DNA from: Sclerodactyla briareus
Taxonomy: Eukaryota; Echinodermata; Holothuroidea; Dendrochirotida; Sclerodactylidae
Direction of reading: 5' to 3'
Assembly: GCA_026419785.1 (NCBI GenBank)
Contig: JAODTK010001532.1
Coordinates: forward strand, 186,001-250,000
DNA: 64,000 bases
Shown one piece after another: positions 36,051-48,129 of this stretch. The notes beneath the pieces were generated by a model that worked only from the letters and a program-made list of their open reading frames with translations, had not been told where the DNA came from and ran no database searches. The number at the start of each line of letters is the position of its first letter. The stretch's first letter is position 1. Both the position numbers and the translations under genes were made by a program.

Positions 36051-37599
36051 GTTACCTACCTAAATGTGTGAATATAAATTGGGTTGTATTCCCAATGAAT
36101 GCATTGTCACAAGGTTTCGCAGCTGAGGGATGTGGGAGGTCATTTGGCTTGTCAACAAACACGCCAATGTTGTTAGAAGACTGTTAACTCAGAAAGGAAG
36201 GTGTTTTCCACATGTTGACTTTATTCCTACATTGTTTCGTGTTTCAATGGTTTTCATCGTCAGGATTTTTACTATAATTGGAGATTTTCCAGCAGCAAGG
36301 AAATGTCTTGGTAAGTATGGCAAGGCATTTTAAGGATGAAGAATCGTTTTTCAAATATGTTTGTGAAATTGAATCTACACCGACGGCATATTTGTTCTTC
36401 GGCACCAAGAGTTTTACGATTGCGCTTGTCAATTGAGTGCCAGTAACACAGGTCAATTGAGGCGTCTGGCAAATGGATTATTGTGCGAGGCAATTGGTGC
36501 TATACTGTTTTTTAGCTAGTAACTTACACAAGAGACTTTTTTTCACTTTTTTCATTTGTCTTGAAGAGAACCAATCCAGTCACCCAAAAAAACGACCCAA
36601 AGGTAAAATGAGGTAGAATAGGTCCATAGATGTATTCCATCTAGACGAACATACCTTTTCATTACGCCTTCCCTGTATTGTTGTGAATATCGTGAAGAGG
36701 TGGCCTGAACTTTTAACCCTATTGACCTTTTCCGATTACTTCAGTCAATGTCCCAATATTTCCATCCCCTACCAAACTATAATATTCCTAAAATTTCGTC
36801 ACACTCTGAGCAACAGACTCTGCTTTACATCTACTTAAGAACTCAGATATTGGTCTGGGCTGACCTCGAATGAAACCCAACAACAGTTAGCTACTGTAGT
36901 CTGCGCGTATAGGCTTGTATCGGTGAAGTATAGTATAGACTACTGTGGTTTGGGCTAAGGCATCAGCTGACAGTTCTGTGCTGTGTTGAACGGTGTTAAT
37001 GGTACAGTGTAGCTGTGGAAGTATGGCCACTGTTCCAGCGTTGTTTATGATAGAATGTCGGTAGGTGTGCAGTTGGTTTTTAACTGTCTGGTTTTTTCGG
37101 TCTCGTTCTGAGTGGAACCCCCCCCCCCCTCCTAGTTACGTCCCTGGCACTGTATTAACCACAGATCAGTATTTTGATATTCTTCCTCTTGACACCACAC
37201 ATGATTGACGTGGCATTGGAATTGAGACGATTTGAAGATTACTGTAGAGAACCCTTTATCATGGCCCGATCGGAGTGCGTCGGCAGGTTTATTTTTGTAC
37301 TGCTTGAAGATGTACATTTTCGCGACAGATGAAAGAGTATATTTTAAATGTATTTTGTAGAAACTCCCATTCAGACTCCCCGTGTTGTTTAACCAAACCA
37401 ACTTTCTCCTTCTCCATTCTCCTATTAATTGTTCTTCTTATTCGTAAGTGCGACCGTGGTCGAAATAAATCGTTAGTTAAACTAGTGTTTGTGAGTGATT
37501 TTCCCTTTACCCTCATTTTTTTGTCCTTCTGCATCAGTATGTTTCACTTGTAGGCCCCCTACTGTATTTTCATTTCTTACTTTTTGTCTCTTTTATTTG
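36051..37599. other. Unassigned sequence, perhaps an insertion inside the LINE
   Basis: No recognisable domain. A plus-strand frame (37329-37553) has a hydrophobic run (SILLLIVLLI) followed by GTAAGT, but nothing else supports an exon. Confidence 0.35.
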
Positions 37600-40500
37600 C
37601 TGTTATGGTGAGGGAAGGATAGGCTGTTTCTAGCCTGTCGGGTTGTGATATGTGGATCGAGTTCTGAAGTCGGGGCTGAGTTTTAAGGGGGTGAGCTTTG
37701 AGGACACGAAGGGATGGTCTATTTATAGATGTCATAATTTTCATAGACTAGCCGAGCTTGAGCGAGGCTTGGGCACGTGATGTCAGTGGGAAGAGGTTAG
37801 GAGGGTTGCTGCTTAGCCGATACAACGAAGTAGTGGTTGATCCTGGCCTTGACACTAGAAATAGTTTTAGTGTGGCTGGCAGTTGAGGAGCGGTGCAGGT
37901 GGGTCCCAGTTGGATGGAGATTTGGGTGCGGGGGAGAGTACAGAGAGGGGCGACATTCAGAGCCGGTGGTTCCAGTCGCGTGGAATGGAAGGGAAGGTGG
38001 ACTGTGGGGGAGGGATAAGGTAAAAGTGCAGTGTTTTTGCTGGTGGGGATTCGATTGTCGGTATTGACAGGGATTTAGGTCCGCGTGATAAGCTGAAGCG
38101 TACGCGCGTTTGTCTTCAGGGGGCTAGGGTGGAGGATATTAGTGCGAGGGTAAACAGGATCGTGGGGGATGAGGAGTTGGTGGTTGTCGAGATAGGACCT
38201 ATATCTCCGGGTTGAACAGTCAGACACTCCTCAATCCCGATTCCGTGACTGTGTGCAGGCGGAAGTCCACTAGGTCGAAGTCGGATTTGGTGGCATTCTA
38301 CCTAGGTTTGACGTCGCGTTGCTGGTAGGACGAGAGCGGGTCTCGATAGGTGTTAATTTAAGTGTGCTGGGGAGTGCGTTCAGTTTGTGGATGTTTCTTG
38401 TTTCTGGGGAAGGAGGGATCTTTTTCGCTAAGGAGGGGGGGGGTCTTCACCTTAATGGTGCGGGGGCTCACTGTTCGGCAAGTTGGTCAATTATTCCTGC
38501 TGAAGGGTGTTAACCTAAATTTGGGGCGAGGTTTCAGGTGTCGTATGCTTACTGGCAGGGTTGTGAATAGTAAGCATCGCAGTGGGGGTCTGGCGAGGTC
38601 AACAGTTGCGATAGATAGTGAGCCAGCTGTGTTTTTTCTGTGCTAATGTTCAAAGTATCAGGACCAGTTTGATGAGTTGCAGATTTAGTCCAGAACGCAA
38701 GCATCCTGACGTATTGGTATTACAGAGATCGTTGGTTGTAACGTGATATTTCCACAGCCAATGTTCACCTTCCTGGTTTTGTTGTTTATAGCAAGATAGG
38801 ATAGATACCTCCGTGGCATTGGTGGTGAGTTTTGTTGTATGTGATGTCTGACTTGAATAGTTTTGAGAAGTCCGATATTGTGTATTTTGTCAACTGCGGT
38901 TTGTTGTGAAATTCCGTCTAACCCATCTGGTATTCCCAGCTCGTTATTAGTTGGCGTTGTGTACCGTTCCCCAATAGCTCTGAAGACAAGCAACTCTTTT
39001 CCTTTCCGACATGCTTTTCGAGTTTCTGGGAAGATTCCAATTATAATGGGTTGATTCAATTACACGATATTTCTGGGTCTAATGGTACTAGTGGCAGTCA
39101 TGGATCTGCTTTTTCAATGTCACGCAAAGCTTGTTTCCTTTCCCAGCATGTACATTTTCCTACCAGAAAGCTAAATATTTTTGGATTTAGTTTTGAGCAG
39201 TGATCCAGAGTCCTGTAGATAATGTATAGAGCTTGGGTAAGCTCAGTGCAAGTGATCCCGATATTTAGCTTCATGTGCTTGTTTCTGTCATATCACAACA
39301 GAGTCTAGAGCTTGTTCCTTGTTCGCGAAGGCCGTGTGGATGGCATTTCAGTTTTTTAGCAAAGTAGATTGGCATAGAATTGCTTAGAAAGTCTATGGCT
39401 GTTGACCTCTTGGAATGTTTTTCCATTGAAAAGGTAACGAGGTTCTGAAAAGTTTACGTCCTTGAGGAAACGTCGCAGTAAAGAACAGAGGCCTTCTAGG
39501 ATGAAAAGGGAGTTTTTCTGGCCATCAAACGTACGACACTTATGGGCGACTTTATCGTCTTTCTGGGTTCCGTGTCTGAATCTATCGCCTTTCAAAGTTT
39601 CGAAAAGCTTTGTTCCAGCGGTTAGTTCGGCGCCAACTTGATTTCGAGAGGCAGATTGCCTCCTATATAAAGGACAATCCTCGTGCATTTTTTCTCTATG
39701 TGAGTGGGAACAGAAATTCAAGGACAGCATTGGTCCTTTGATAGATTCCACCTCGGGTAATACAATCAGCGTAGCCAGGCGATGGCTAAGGGTCTTAAAA
39801 AAAAATAAAAAATTACTTCTCGTCTGTTTTTACTCATGCGACCTTGGATCGTTGGTGCCTAGTTGTCGGGGTTTTTCTGCATAGTATTGGTAATGGGTGT
39901 TCGTCCTGTTTTAGTAAAGGAGAAACTGCAGAAGCTTAATAGTGATAAAGCTCCTTGTCCTGACGAAGTTTATCCTTTTCTACTAAAATCCGTTTGCCGA
40001 CGAGTTGTCCGTTCCACTCGCTATTATTTTCAATAAGACTCTTCAAGATGGTAGTGTCCGTATGATTGGATGAGAGCAAGTTTCTCCTATTTTCAAGAAA
40101 GGTAACGGTCCTCTTCCTTGTAATTACGGCCAGTCAGTCTTACTAGTGTTGTCGCAAGGTAATGGCCATCAATCATTCGGGATCATAGTGTGATTATTTC
40201 AATGAGCAGTCTGATTAGAGATTCGCAGCATGGTTTAGGAAGATCGTTAGTGCTTGACAATCTCTTGGAATGTATGGAATATGTTACATGTTCTGTTGAC
40301 ACGGCAATGCTGTTGATATTTTTCCTGGACTTTCAGAAGTTTTGACCATGTTCCTCATAGCGTCTCTTGCTCAGGTTGAGAGCTTTTGGTAGTGAGGGGA
40401 ATGTCCTCAATGATTCGGGAGTGGCTTCATAATAAGGGAACACCGAGTTTTCATTAATAATGGGCGGTCGCATCTTGGCAAAAGGTCACTATGGTGTTCC

Positions 40501-41490
40501 CCGGGACGTTGTCTGGCCGCTCCTGTTCTGGCGTAGATTGCGATCTTGGAAGGTTCTGTGTGATTCAAGGTTAAGAGTTCGCAGACCGATACTAGTTGTA
40601 TCGTAGGGTCGGTTCGAATGCTGATGCTGCTATTGTTCAAAGGGTCTGTTATAAGTTCGCAAATGGTCCTTTCCGACTGGCAGATGTTTTTTCAATGTCG
40701 ACAAGTGCCAAGTTATGCATGTTGTTTTCCACTCGCACCCTATCCTTCAAGTTGAATGGCCAAATATTCAGGAGGTGAGTTCAGAAAAGACCTTGGGGTT
40801 TGTTTTGATCTTCTTTGAAACCTTCCCCAAGCAGTGGGGTGCCGAAGCTGCGAGAAAGGTAAGTGGATTCTTGGCTTGATTAGACGTCACTTCAGTTTTC
40901 TTGATAATGATATTGTTGTAAAGCTGTTTAAGCAACTAGTGAGACCGCACCTAGATTATTCTGTACAAGTGTGAATCCCTACTTTGCAAAAGACAAGCAT
41001 GTAATTGAGAACGTCAGCGTAGGGCAACTGGATGATTCACTGTCTGAAAAATTTATCTTACGAGTAAAGATTAAGGCGTCTCGTCTAACACTACCATGGG
41101 GAGCGGAGTCTAATTCGGGTACTTGATTCAGGTTTTCCAAATTGTCCATGGACTCGATGGCCTGGCTTTCCACTACTTCTTTGAATTTCCAATGTTACTG
41201 CAAATAGATGCCATTGGGGTCCTCAAGCCTCGTGGCAAACGCTGCAGAATGGACATTCGACATATTTCTTCTCGCAGAGAGTGATCAGGAGTGGAATTTC
41301 TTCCTGAAAATGTTGTTTTCTCTAATAGTGTGAATGCTTCAAGAATCGTCTTGATTTATTTTTCATGAATCAGGGCGTATTATTTAGTTCGAGTTTTGTC
41401 ATTTTTCTTTCCGGGGGTGTTGTGTCTCGGGGTCGTTTATGAGATTTGTCTTCCTGACCTTATTCACTAAACTAACTAACTAAACTCTAT
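37600..41490 (+). mobile_element. Decayed L2/CR1-like LINE with SGNH-esterase, endonuclease and reverse transcriptase
   Basis: Domains appear in order but in shifting frames. Near 38050 a GDS motif appears (VGDSIVGIDRD once a G is restored), then LKRTRVCLQGARVEDIS, and the esterase end LHLNGAGAH near 38450. This is an SGNH-hydrolase ORF of the type carried by fish L2 elements. From 38640 the endonuclease begins (NVQSIR...), with 'VYRSP', 'SEDKQLFSF' and a damaged 'DSNYNG' where GDFN belongs. Reverse transcriptase follows from 39930 (KAPCPDEVYPFLLKS, SPIFKKGN, 'LDFQK', GVPRDV) to WNFLPENVVFSNSVNA near 41290. A short TAAC-type tail ends near 41490. Many stops make it inactive. Confidence 0.8.
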
Positions 41491-43190
41491 TTTTTAGCGT
41501 GTCCTTCCCATTGCTAATTTTTCGACGCCAGCGGTTGACACTGCGGTGTTGAGGGAGTTTTCCCACATCCCGGAGGTCATATAACCTTAATGTGACAGAT
41601 GACGACTCCCATAAGGCTGCTGTAGGCAACCTACGAAGACCTGCGTATTCGTCGATTGGGGACTGATTCTTATTACTAGTTATACCTTTAATATACCTAT
41701 CATTAGACTGGCTGCCATGTTTGTTTTAACGAAACAAGCAAAATGCGTGTCAAATATATTACCAGACCGTCGCGTCATAATCGATCTCTTTGGTTGCCCG
41801 CTGTAGTTTGCTCTCTTGTCTGATGATTGCAGTGACAGAGAACGTGTCTTTGGGGAGCGCGATAAAAAAATCCCTGGTACCCTACCAGCTCGCTGTGGTG
41901 GAGCCTGCAACCTTTAACGTCGTGTCACTGTTTCCTGGTAATAGACCTTGAATGGATTGTACTTGTAACTGCAGCGTATCAGGTTTGAACTATGAACACA
42001 AAAAGCTAAGTTATACTACCAATCATCATTTCGCATGCCGGCTGTTTATTATTCTGAAGAGAGCCAATCATATGGAATGTGTTGTTTATTGTTCATGAAC
42101 ACATATTAATGTCTCATACTGATCTCGTATCTTCTCCCCAATCAACATTATTGAATGTTTGTTCAGATCTGTTGGTGATTGGTCCAGAAACACAAACACT
42201 ATGATAGGATAGATCCCATGTTGGTTTTCTATTTCATTTCCAGAGTAATATGTCTCTGTGGTATACCTCCCGACGGAGATATACTTATAAATCGCCCAGC
42301 ATGGGTCCGACTCTCGCTACTTTACATCGTCAATAGCGACTTTCTGATGGGAGTGGCAGATATGTCATTCTCCAAGCGAGCTGACAACTGTTCATGCGGT
42401 AAACACTCGTATCGTTAAAGGTTGTTTGTATGACACTGCCCCAAAAACATGTTTTTTGCAAATATCCTTTCTACGATCATTTTGGCCATTTTTTACTTTG
42501 ATACATGAGGAGTTCATTGTTGTCTTCAAAATAGGAAGACAAGTAACATGGCCCATGATTGAAAGTCCGGAGTCCGGAGAGTCCGGAGTCCGGGAATGGT
42601 TCTCGAACCCGGAATTGAAACACGAGGGCAACTGCCTTCGTCAAAGGGTTTGGTCAAACAGTCGAGCACATTGAAAGTACATCTTACTCCAGACACCGTG
42701 ACACTATCCCAGATTCCGTCAGTGCTACGGCTGGTGGTAACTGGTACGAGTGAGAATCTATTAGGGAAATATCCACAAATCAGGATTAGACGGGAAAATA
42801 GATGATGTCGTGCAGTTAAACAGTCATTCAAAGGGCTTAGATGTTTCTCTTATTTTCACGATTCCGCAATGAGCCAAGATAACAAAATTGTGTTAGAAAC
42901 GTGGTATCGGGTTGTGGGTTGAATACCAAAATGACTTTTTGAATATTTCACGTGAAACTCATTAGGAATATTACATGAGGAAAAAAACCTTCAGTTTCGG
43001 CTATTCTGTTTTAGATTATATAATTGTACGACAATTTTGCGATGTTGCATAATCTTAGGCAGTTCACGCGAGGTCTTACTGTAATATTTGTGTCCGTATG
43101 TATGCTTTTTTTCTTATGTAGGATATCTTTATGATAATTTCAACGCAATACAATGAATAAAGAGATACTGTTGCAAGCGTTTCTGGTTAC
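41491..43190. other. No supported gene; short GAGTCCG tandem at 42563-42594
   Basis: Four GAGTCCG(G) units lie at 42563-42594, followed by a possible tRNA-like B box on the minus strand ('GGGTTCGAGAACC', about 42600-42612) that may mark a diverged SINE. No domain was recognised in the remaining open frames. Confidence 0.4.
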
Positions 43191-43492
43191 TGTAGGACCC
43201 TTTGGCCCAATACCGCCGTCTCCCGGTCTGACGGCAGCAATAGGTGAACGGTTTGTTTCGCATAGTGTGGTGTCCTCGCCTAGTTCGTTGCGGTTATATT
43301 CCAGAGACTGGTTGACCAGCACAGTGGGTCCAGTGTTCCACATACTGGATGCGGACGCCCTGTAGAATGGGATATAGGAAACTACAGGTGGATCTCCTCC
43401 ATCAAAAGCTTCATTCCAATCTGCCACGCAAATGGTATCGGGTCGTACGACCTTCTTGTGACATTTGGACGGACTGGCGTAACGCGGGAGTA
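43191..43492 (-). CDS. Fibronectin type III (FN3) exon of a cell-surface protein
   Basis: A strong acceptor (TCTCTTCGTTTCCGCAG) opens an uninterrupted frame in phase 1. It contains the FN3 landmarks TICVADWNEAFDGGDPP, VSYIPFYRAS with a following W, a central N-rich strand, and IAAVRPGDGGIGPKGP. FN3 modules are beta-sandwich adhesion or spacer units in receptor ectodomains, and the 'AVRPGxGGxG' ending is common in receptor PTPs and kinases. The exon measures 302 bases to CCTACA|GTAACC. One extra G at the border would give 303 bases and a symmetric phase 1-1 module. It lies upstream of the PTP exons on the same strand, separated by LINE insertions. The TTLCETNRSPIAAV part is about four residues longer than typical. 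Confidence 0.7.
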
Positions 43493-43769
43493 CTGCGGAA
43501 ACGAAGAGAAAATAATTTTGCCAAAAAACATTCAACTGTTAGTTTGTCCCCACTGAGCAATTCGGTTGTTGGAAGCTACCATTTAAGTTCCAAGTTCCAC
43601 AAAAGAATTGGGGAATGAATTGTCGTCTAAATCAAACGCTGCGCAGTATTTGTGGATATACATATATCAAGGGTATAATTCACAAATTTGCACTTTAGTT
43701 TGCGCAGCTATTTTAATAAACAAAAATTAACAATAAATTTATCACTCAGAAACGCAATTCACCGACACA

Positions 43770-45130
43770 CCATAGCGTTGTACAAAAAAAAGAAACTTAC
43801 AATGTAGAGAGTTCATGAGATTCTCGAATATCTCAACAGTTTGAGCAGACTTAATATTGGGTAGCAGCTTGTTCCGAGCCCGAAAGCATATAGACACTGA
43901 ACCGTTTCTCACAAGGAGCAGATCTGTAAGTAAGAGCAAGCGTATATCTAGTCAGAGAGGCAGACAGCAGACATATGTTGAAGCTGAATTATTGAGACAT
44001 TTGTAAATGTACAACAGAAATTTGAAACTGATACGCTTGGACATAGGTAACCAGCGGGGATTATGTAGGAATGGTGTAACACTTGTATACTTATTGGTAG
44101 CAAACACAACTTGACGTCTGAGCCTTTGTAGGCAAGCATGATCACGGGGATGAAAGATGAGGAACAAGTGCATTACACTAGTCAAGCCGGAACAACCAAA
44201 GCCTGAACGGCTTGATGACAAGTGTTGACGTTGATGTATCCACGAATACGCCACAAGTTCCTGATATGATAATTGATGGTTTTACGGAGCTGGCGATATG
44301 ATTATCAAAAGTCATAGTAGAATTGAAACAAGATACCATGGTTACGAATGACATTTTTTTGGTGTTATCTCGGAGTCCCAACGGTGATTGGATATGTGGG
44401 AGGGATCTTCTCATGTGAGAGGAGACAGCAATAGAGATCCCAGTCATAGCATCGTTAAAGCTTGAGATAGTTTGCAAACATCCACAAACGAATTCACAAT
44501 ACACATTTCAAGTTGCATGTAGACCGATTTCACTATCATGAGGACTAACGAGGGATGGAAATGTAGATATACCTGAACATCATCAGCGTATATGTGGTAC
44601 TGTGCCTTATGTTTGTGTGCAATTTCACTGATAGGTGCAAATACGCCGTAGAGGAGGGGGACTTGTGGGACTCTGAACGCAGCAACATTGAGATTAGACA
44701 AATGACTACCTAAACTCACGCGACTAGACCACCCACTAAGATAGGAAACAAACCATCTAAGAGCATCATGACATAACACACACCAAAGCGTCGCTCAAGG
44801 CGACCAAGGAGAGTAGCATGATCCACAGTATCGAAGGCGGAACTAGGTCAGGTTGTCCCATCATCACTGCCATCTTGGAATCGATTCCAAGTACTATATC
44901 GATTGTTACTTTAATGAGTGCGCTCTCGGTACCGGTGTGTGCTTATAGGCTGACTGAGGGGGGGGTCATGGAGTTGGTTAGTATTGATGTGCTGAACGAG
45001 TTGGTCGGGAACATAGTTGGAAGCATCTTCGCTGTCGAGGGAGATGGTTTTCTTAAGCACAGCGTCAAAACGAGCAGAGCAGTGAACAAGCTGTGGGAAA
45101 ACATCGTCAGATAGGAAGCATTAGTAACAG
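43770..45130 (-). mobile_element. 5'-truncated LINE, reverse transcriptase region
   Basis: Read on the minus strand in three shifting frames: LVQHINTNQLHDP, then STESALIKVT and a damaged 'LDLSAAFDTVDH', then DALRWFVSYLSG, a damaged 'GVPQGSLLGPLLY', and YHIYADDVQVYL, which carries the catalytic YADD. The C-terminal part reads ACLQRLRR, NPRWLPMSKRISFKFLLYIYK and NSAPTY-like sequence. 'LHWLPVxxRIxFK' is typical of L2/CR1-like non-LTR elements. Endonuclease is absent. Frameshifts make it inactive. Confidence 0.85.
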
Positions 45131-46686
45131 AAGTTAACGCAGGGAGACAGGGAGATGGTGGGGGAGGTGTTTCTAAGAAGTTGATCTTTCGTATTACTCC
45201 TTCATTCACAGGACAAAAAGTGCTAAACGGTGCGCGATCAGATGGTTAGATGTCACCTGGCAAACCAATATCCCCAACATGAGGGATTGGTTCAAGCATG
45301 TCACGGATCATTCTAACTTTGCTGACAAAAAAAAAAAAAAATCGGAAAAATATTACAAAGTTCACAAGCGGAATGTGTGCCGGAATAAACAATGAGGACT
45401 GCTTGTTTCAATGAAAGCATTAACGGGAGTAAAGTAACCTTATTGTTTGCGTTGTTAGAGAGGTTATTAGCGAAGAATGAGCGGTTATTTTCAAACATGC
45501 GTAAATGACAGCGTTGTTCTTGGCAGAGCCACCCCTGGATGTGCCACGACACTTGGGAAATTAATAAGTGATTTGACCGAAACTAGGGTCCTGTTGCGTT
45601 GGGCCGAACAGCCAGTAGCTGATCCTTCAATGAAATATTGCAGCGCCGACGTCGTATTTCCCGCACTTTATTCCTTAGCGATTGAGTGATTCAGTCCGAG
45701 CAAGAGAGAAGGCACTTTCTCATTTTTTCCCAAAAATTTACATTATGTTCGTGGTAATTATCGACGGCGGGGTGAGATTGGTACTGCTACAATGCACGTA
45801 GCTTGACGAGAATCAATGTCACAACTGCAATTGTTCAAAACGATTGTAGCAAATTCCGCCTTCATTGGGGGGTAGGTTACTGGGGTGATTGTCACTTACC
45901 GTGTGACATTTTGTTGGGAAAACCGGAGGAGTAATTGCATTTTGGTGCGCCGAGAAGTGGTGTTATAAAATACTAGGATGTATTCGTGTTTCCGTTGATA
46001 GTCTTGCCGGTAAGAGGACTCACTACCTTGAAGGGTATAATACCTGCAATGGGCCCTAATGAAAAATGGAACACTACAATTCGAGAAACACAAAAGACAT
46101 GAGAACCAAGGCCCAGTTCCTCATCCTGATAAGCTGAGGCCACTGATGTACCATTATAGGGAACCCCAGGACCACGTTACGAACGTGGATTCATTCCGAA
46201 TGAGGGTGGGTACTGTGTTAAGCCACAGTCTGCCAAAATACAAATTCTGAATTTGGTTTGTATACATACTCAATGAAAATTGTAAAGCAATATTTCATAA
46301 AACTCGACAGCACAATGAATCCATCACAATGAGAAAAGTGTTATAGTAGTCATGTTGTGAGATATTTCCTGAAGATTCTTCAAGTAGAGAAATCTCTAAG
46401 TTTCAGCTGGTAGAGTACAGTTGAGAAAGAAATGAGGCGGAGAGCTTCAGGCTATTCTCGTGTGTTGTACTGGCGGCTGGACCAGGTCGAGATGGGTTGG
46501 AGAGCGGTACCATGTCGACAGGTATCCGAGCAGTGGGATGTGTCAAAACAACATGACATGCCATATAAAATTTGAATCTCTGATCCGAGGCAGGCTGTCT
46601 GAAAGATATCAGACTTATCTCAGGACTGACCCCCCCCCCCGCCGCCTAGAAAGTGATATTGGTCCACTTGCGAATATCACCAACCT
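45131..46686. other. No supported gene
   Basis: Only short open frames are present. A poly-A/T run at 45326-45341 may mark the edge of an insertion. I see no domain. Confidence 0.4.
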
Positions 46687-46841
46687 AGTTTGTTTAGTTT
46701 AGTTTAGTTTGTTCAGTTTAGTTTAGTTTATTTAGTTTAGTTTAGTTTAGTTTAGTTAGTTTAGTTTGTTAGTTAGTTTAGATTAGTTTATGAATTAGTT
46801 CAGTTTAGCTGTAGTTAGGTTTAGTCTAGTCTAGTCTAGTC
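46687..46841. repeat. (TTTAG)n degenerate array
   Basis: About thirty TTTAG-type units with TTAG and TCTAG variants. The same sequence resumes after the LINE, at 48113-48127, so the element at 46855-48112 sits inside or at the edge of this array. Confidence 0.9.
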
Positions 46842-46854
46842 GCTGCTTACTATC

Positions 46855-48112
46855 TTTTGTCAACAATCAGTGGGCCCAAAGGCCCTGTGTCAGTTTGTCC
46901 TCGGGTGAAAGTAGGGCTATTTGCCTTGATATCTTAAGGCCTTTGACCGTGTTTGGCAACGCCGGACTCCTTGCCAAATTAACTTCATTCGGTTTCAGCC
47001 CCCTTCTAACCCTTGGACTGCCAGTTTTCTTTACGGTCGCTCTATAGTTAGGGTTGATGGTCTCTCTCCGAGACCTTCCGTATCAATGTGGGTGTTCTCA
47101 AGGTGGGTTTTCTCTCCTACCAATGTTTCTCATTTTTATCAATATATTCGTAGCTCTCCATCCTATAGTTTCACTCATTTGCTTGATGATTCACCCTTCA
47201 CCACTCTCTGTGCTTTCATCGCCCCCGGGTTTTTTAAGGAAGCGGAACGATTTTGTCTACAAAACGTTCCCTAGTGCAATCAGCTGAACAATGATCTTCA
47301 TTGCTTATTTGAAACTGGGGCACTGCTAATCTGGTACCTTCAACCAATCTAAACTCAGAACTTGCTGAATTTTCTGGTCGGGTGTTTCTGATGCACCAGC
47401 CATTTTCATGGCTCTGACCAGATCTCCCTTCAGTCTATTCTATTAATATCCTTGGTAGGAAAGCAGCACCAACCTGTCGTGAAACTCCCATATCAAGTCT
47501 ATCGCTACTAATGCTGTTCTAGAAAGGTGGGCTTCTTATTCCGCAAGGAAATACTTCACCCACAACAGCTACTTCGGTTTTACAAAGCCAAATTCGATCC
47601 ATAAGGCATTAGGGTTGCCATATTTGGGGTGGGGCTTCGCCATCCTCTCTCAGCGTCCTTGATCGTATTCAGAGAAAGGCCATTCGTCTCATCAACGATG
47701 ATCATCTTACCTCCTCACTTGCATCTCTATCCCATCGCAGATCTGTATCATCTTTGTGTCTCCTTACGTTATTTTATGGCAATGTTTCTTGAGCTGGGGA
47801 TGAGTTTCCTCCTTTACTTCGAGGTACTCGCCATACTCGCTCTTCTTCTTCCAGACACCCGTGCGGTTTGCATCTTCCACGTCATCGCACCGAAACCTAT
47901 GCTCGCTCTTTTTTTCCTCGCACGTCGCGTGCCTGGAATAGCTTCTCGGGAGTGTATCCTTCTGATTTACTCCAGCGGTTCAAGAGTAGAATTAAAAAGC
48001 GGAGCTCTCCTATTTCTTTAGTGTCTTGTGCTTGGGGGTGCCTTTTTTGTTAGGCAATAATTAGGGGTCGCCCTCCTCATGTCACTTTGTTTAAAAAAAA
48101 AAAAAAAAAAAA
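46855..48112 (+). mobile_element. 5'-truncated LINE with poly-A tail
   Basis: The frame, with shifts, reads 'LDIxKAFDRVWQ', WTASFLYGRSI, a damaged 'GVPQGGVLSPTMFLIFIN', and a broken FADDS (the genomic TTTGCTTGATGATTC). The C-terminus reads MEYCCHIWGGASPSSLS-like sequence, then DRIQRKAIRLIND, SLASLSHRRSVSSL, HLPRHRTETYARSFFPR and SRAWNSFSG. A 20-base poly-A tail (48093-48112) ends the element and TTTAG array sequence follows. The 'FFPRTxRxWNSL' ending is typical of non-LTR retrotransposons. Inactive. Confidence 0.85.
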
Positions 48113-48129
48113 TTTTAGTTTAGTTCAGT

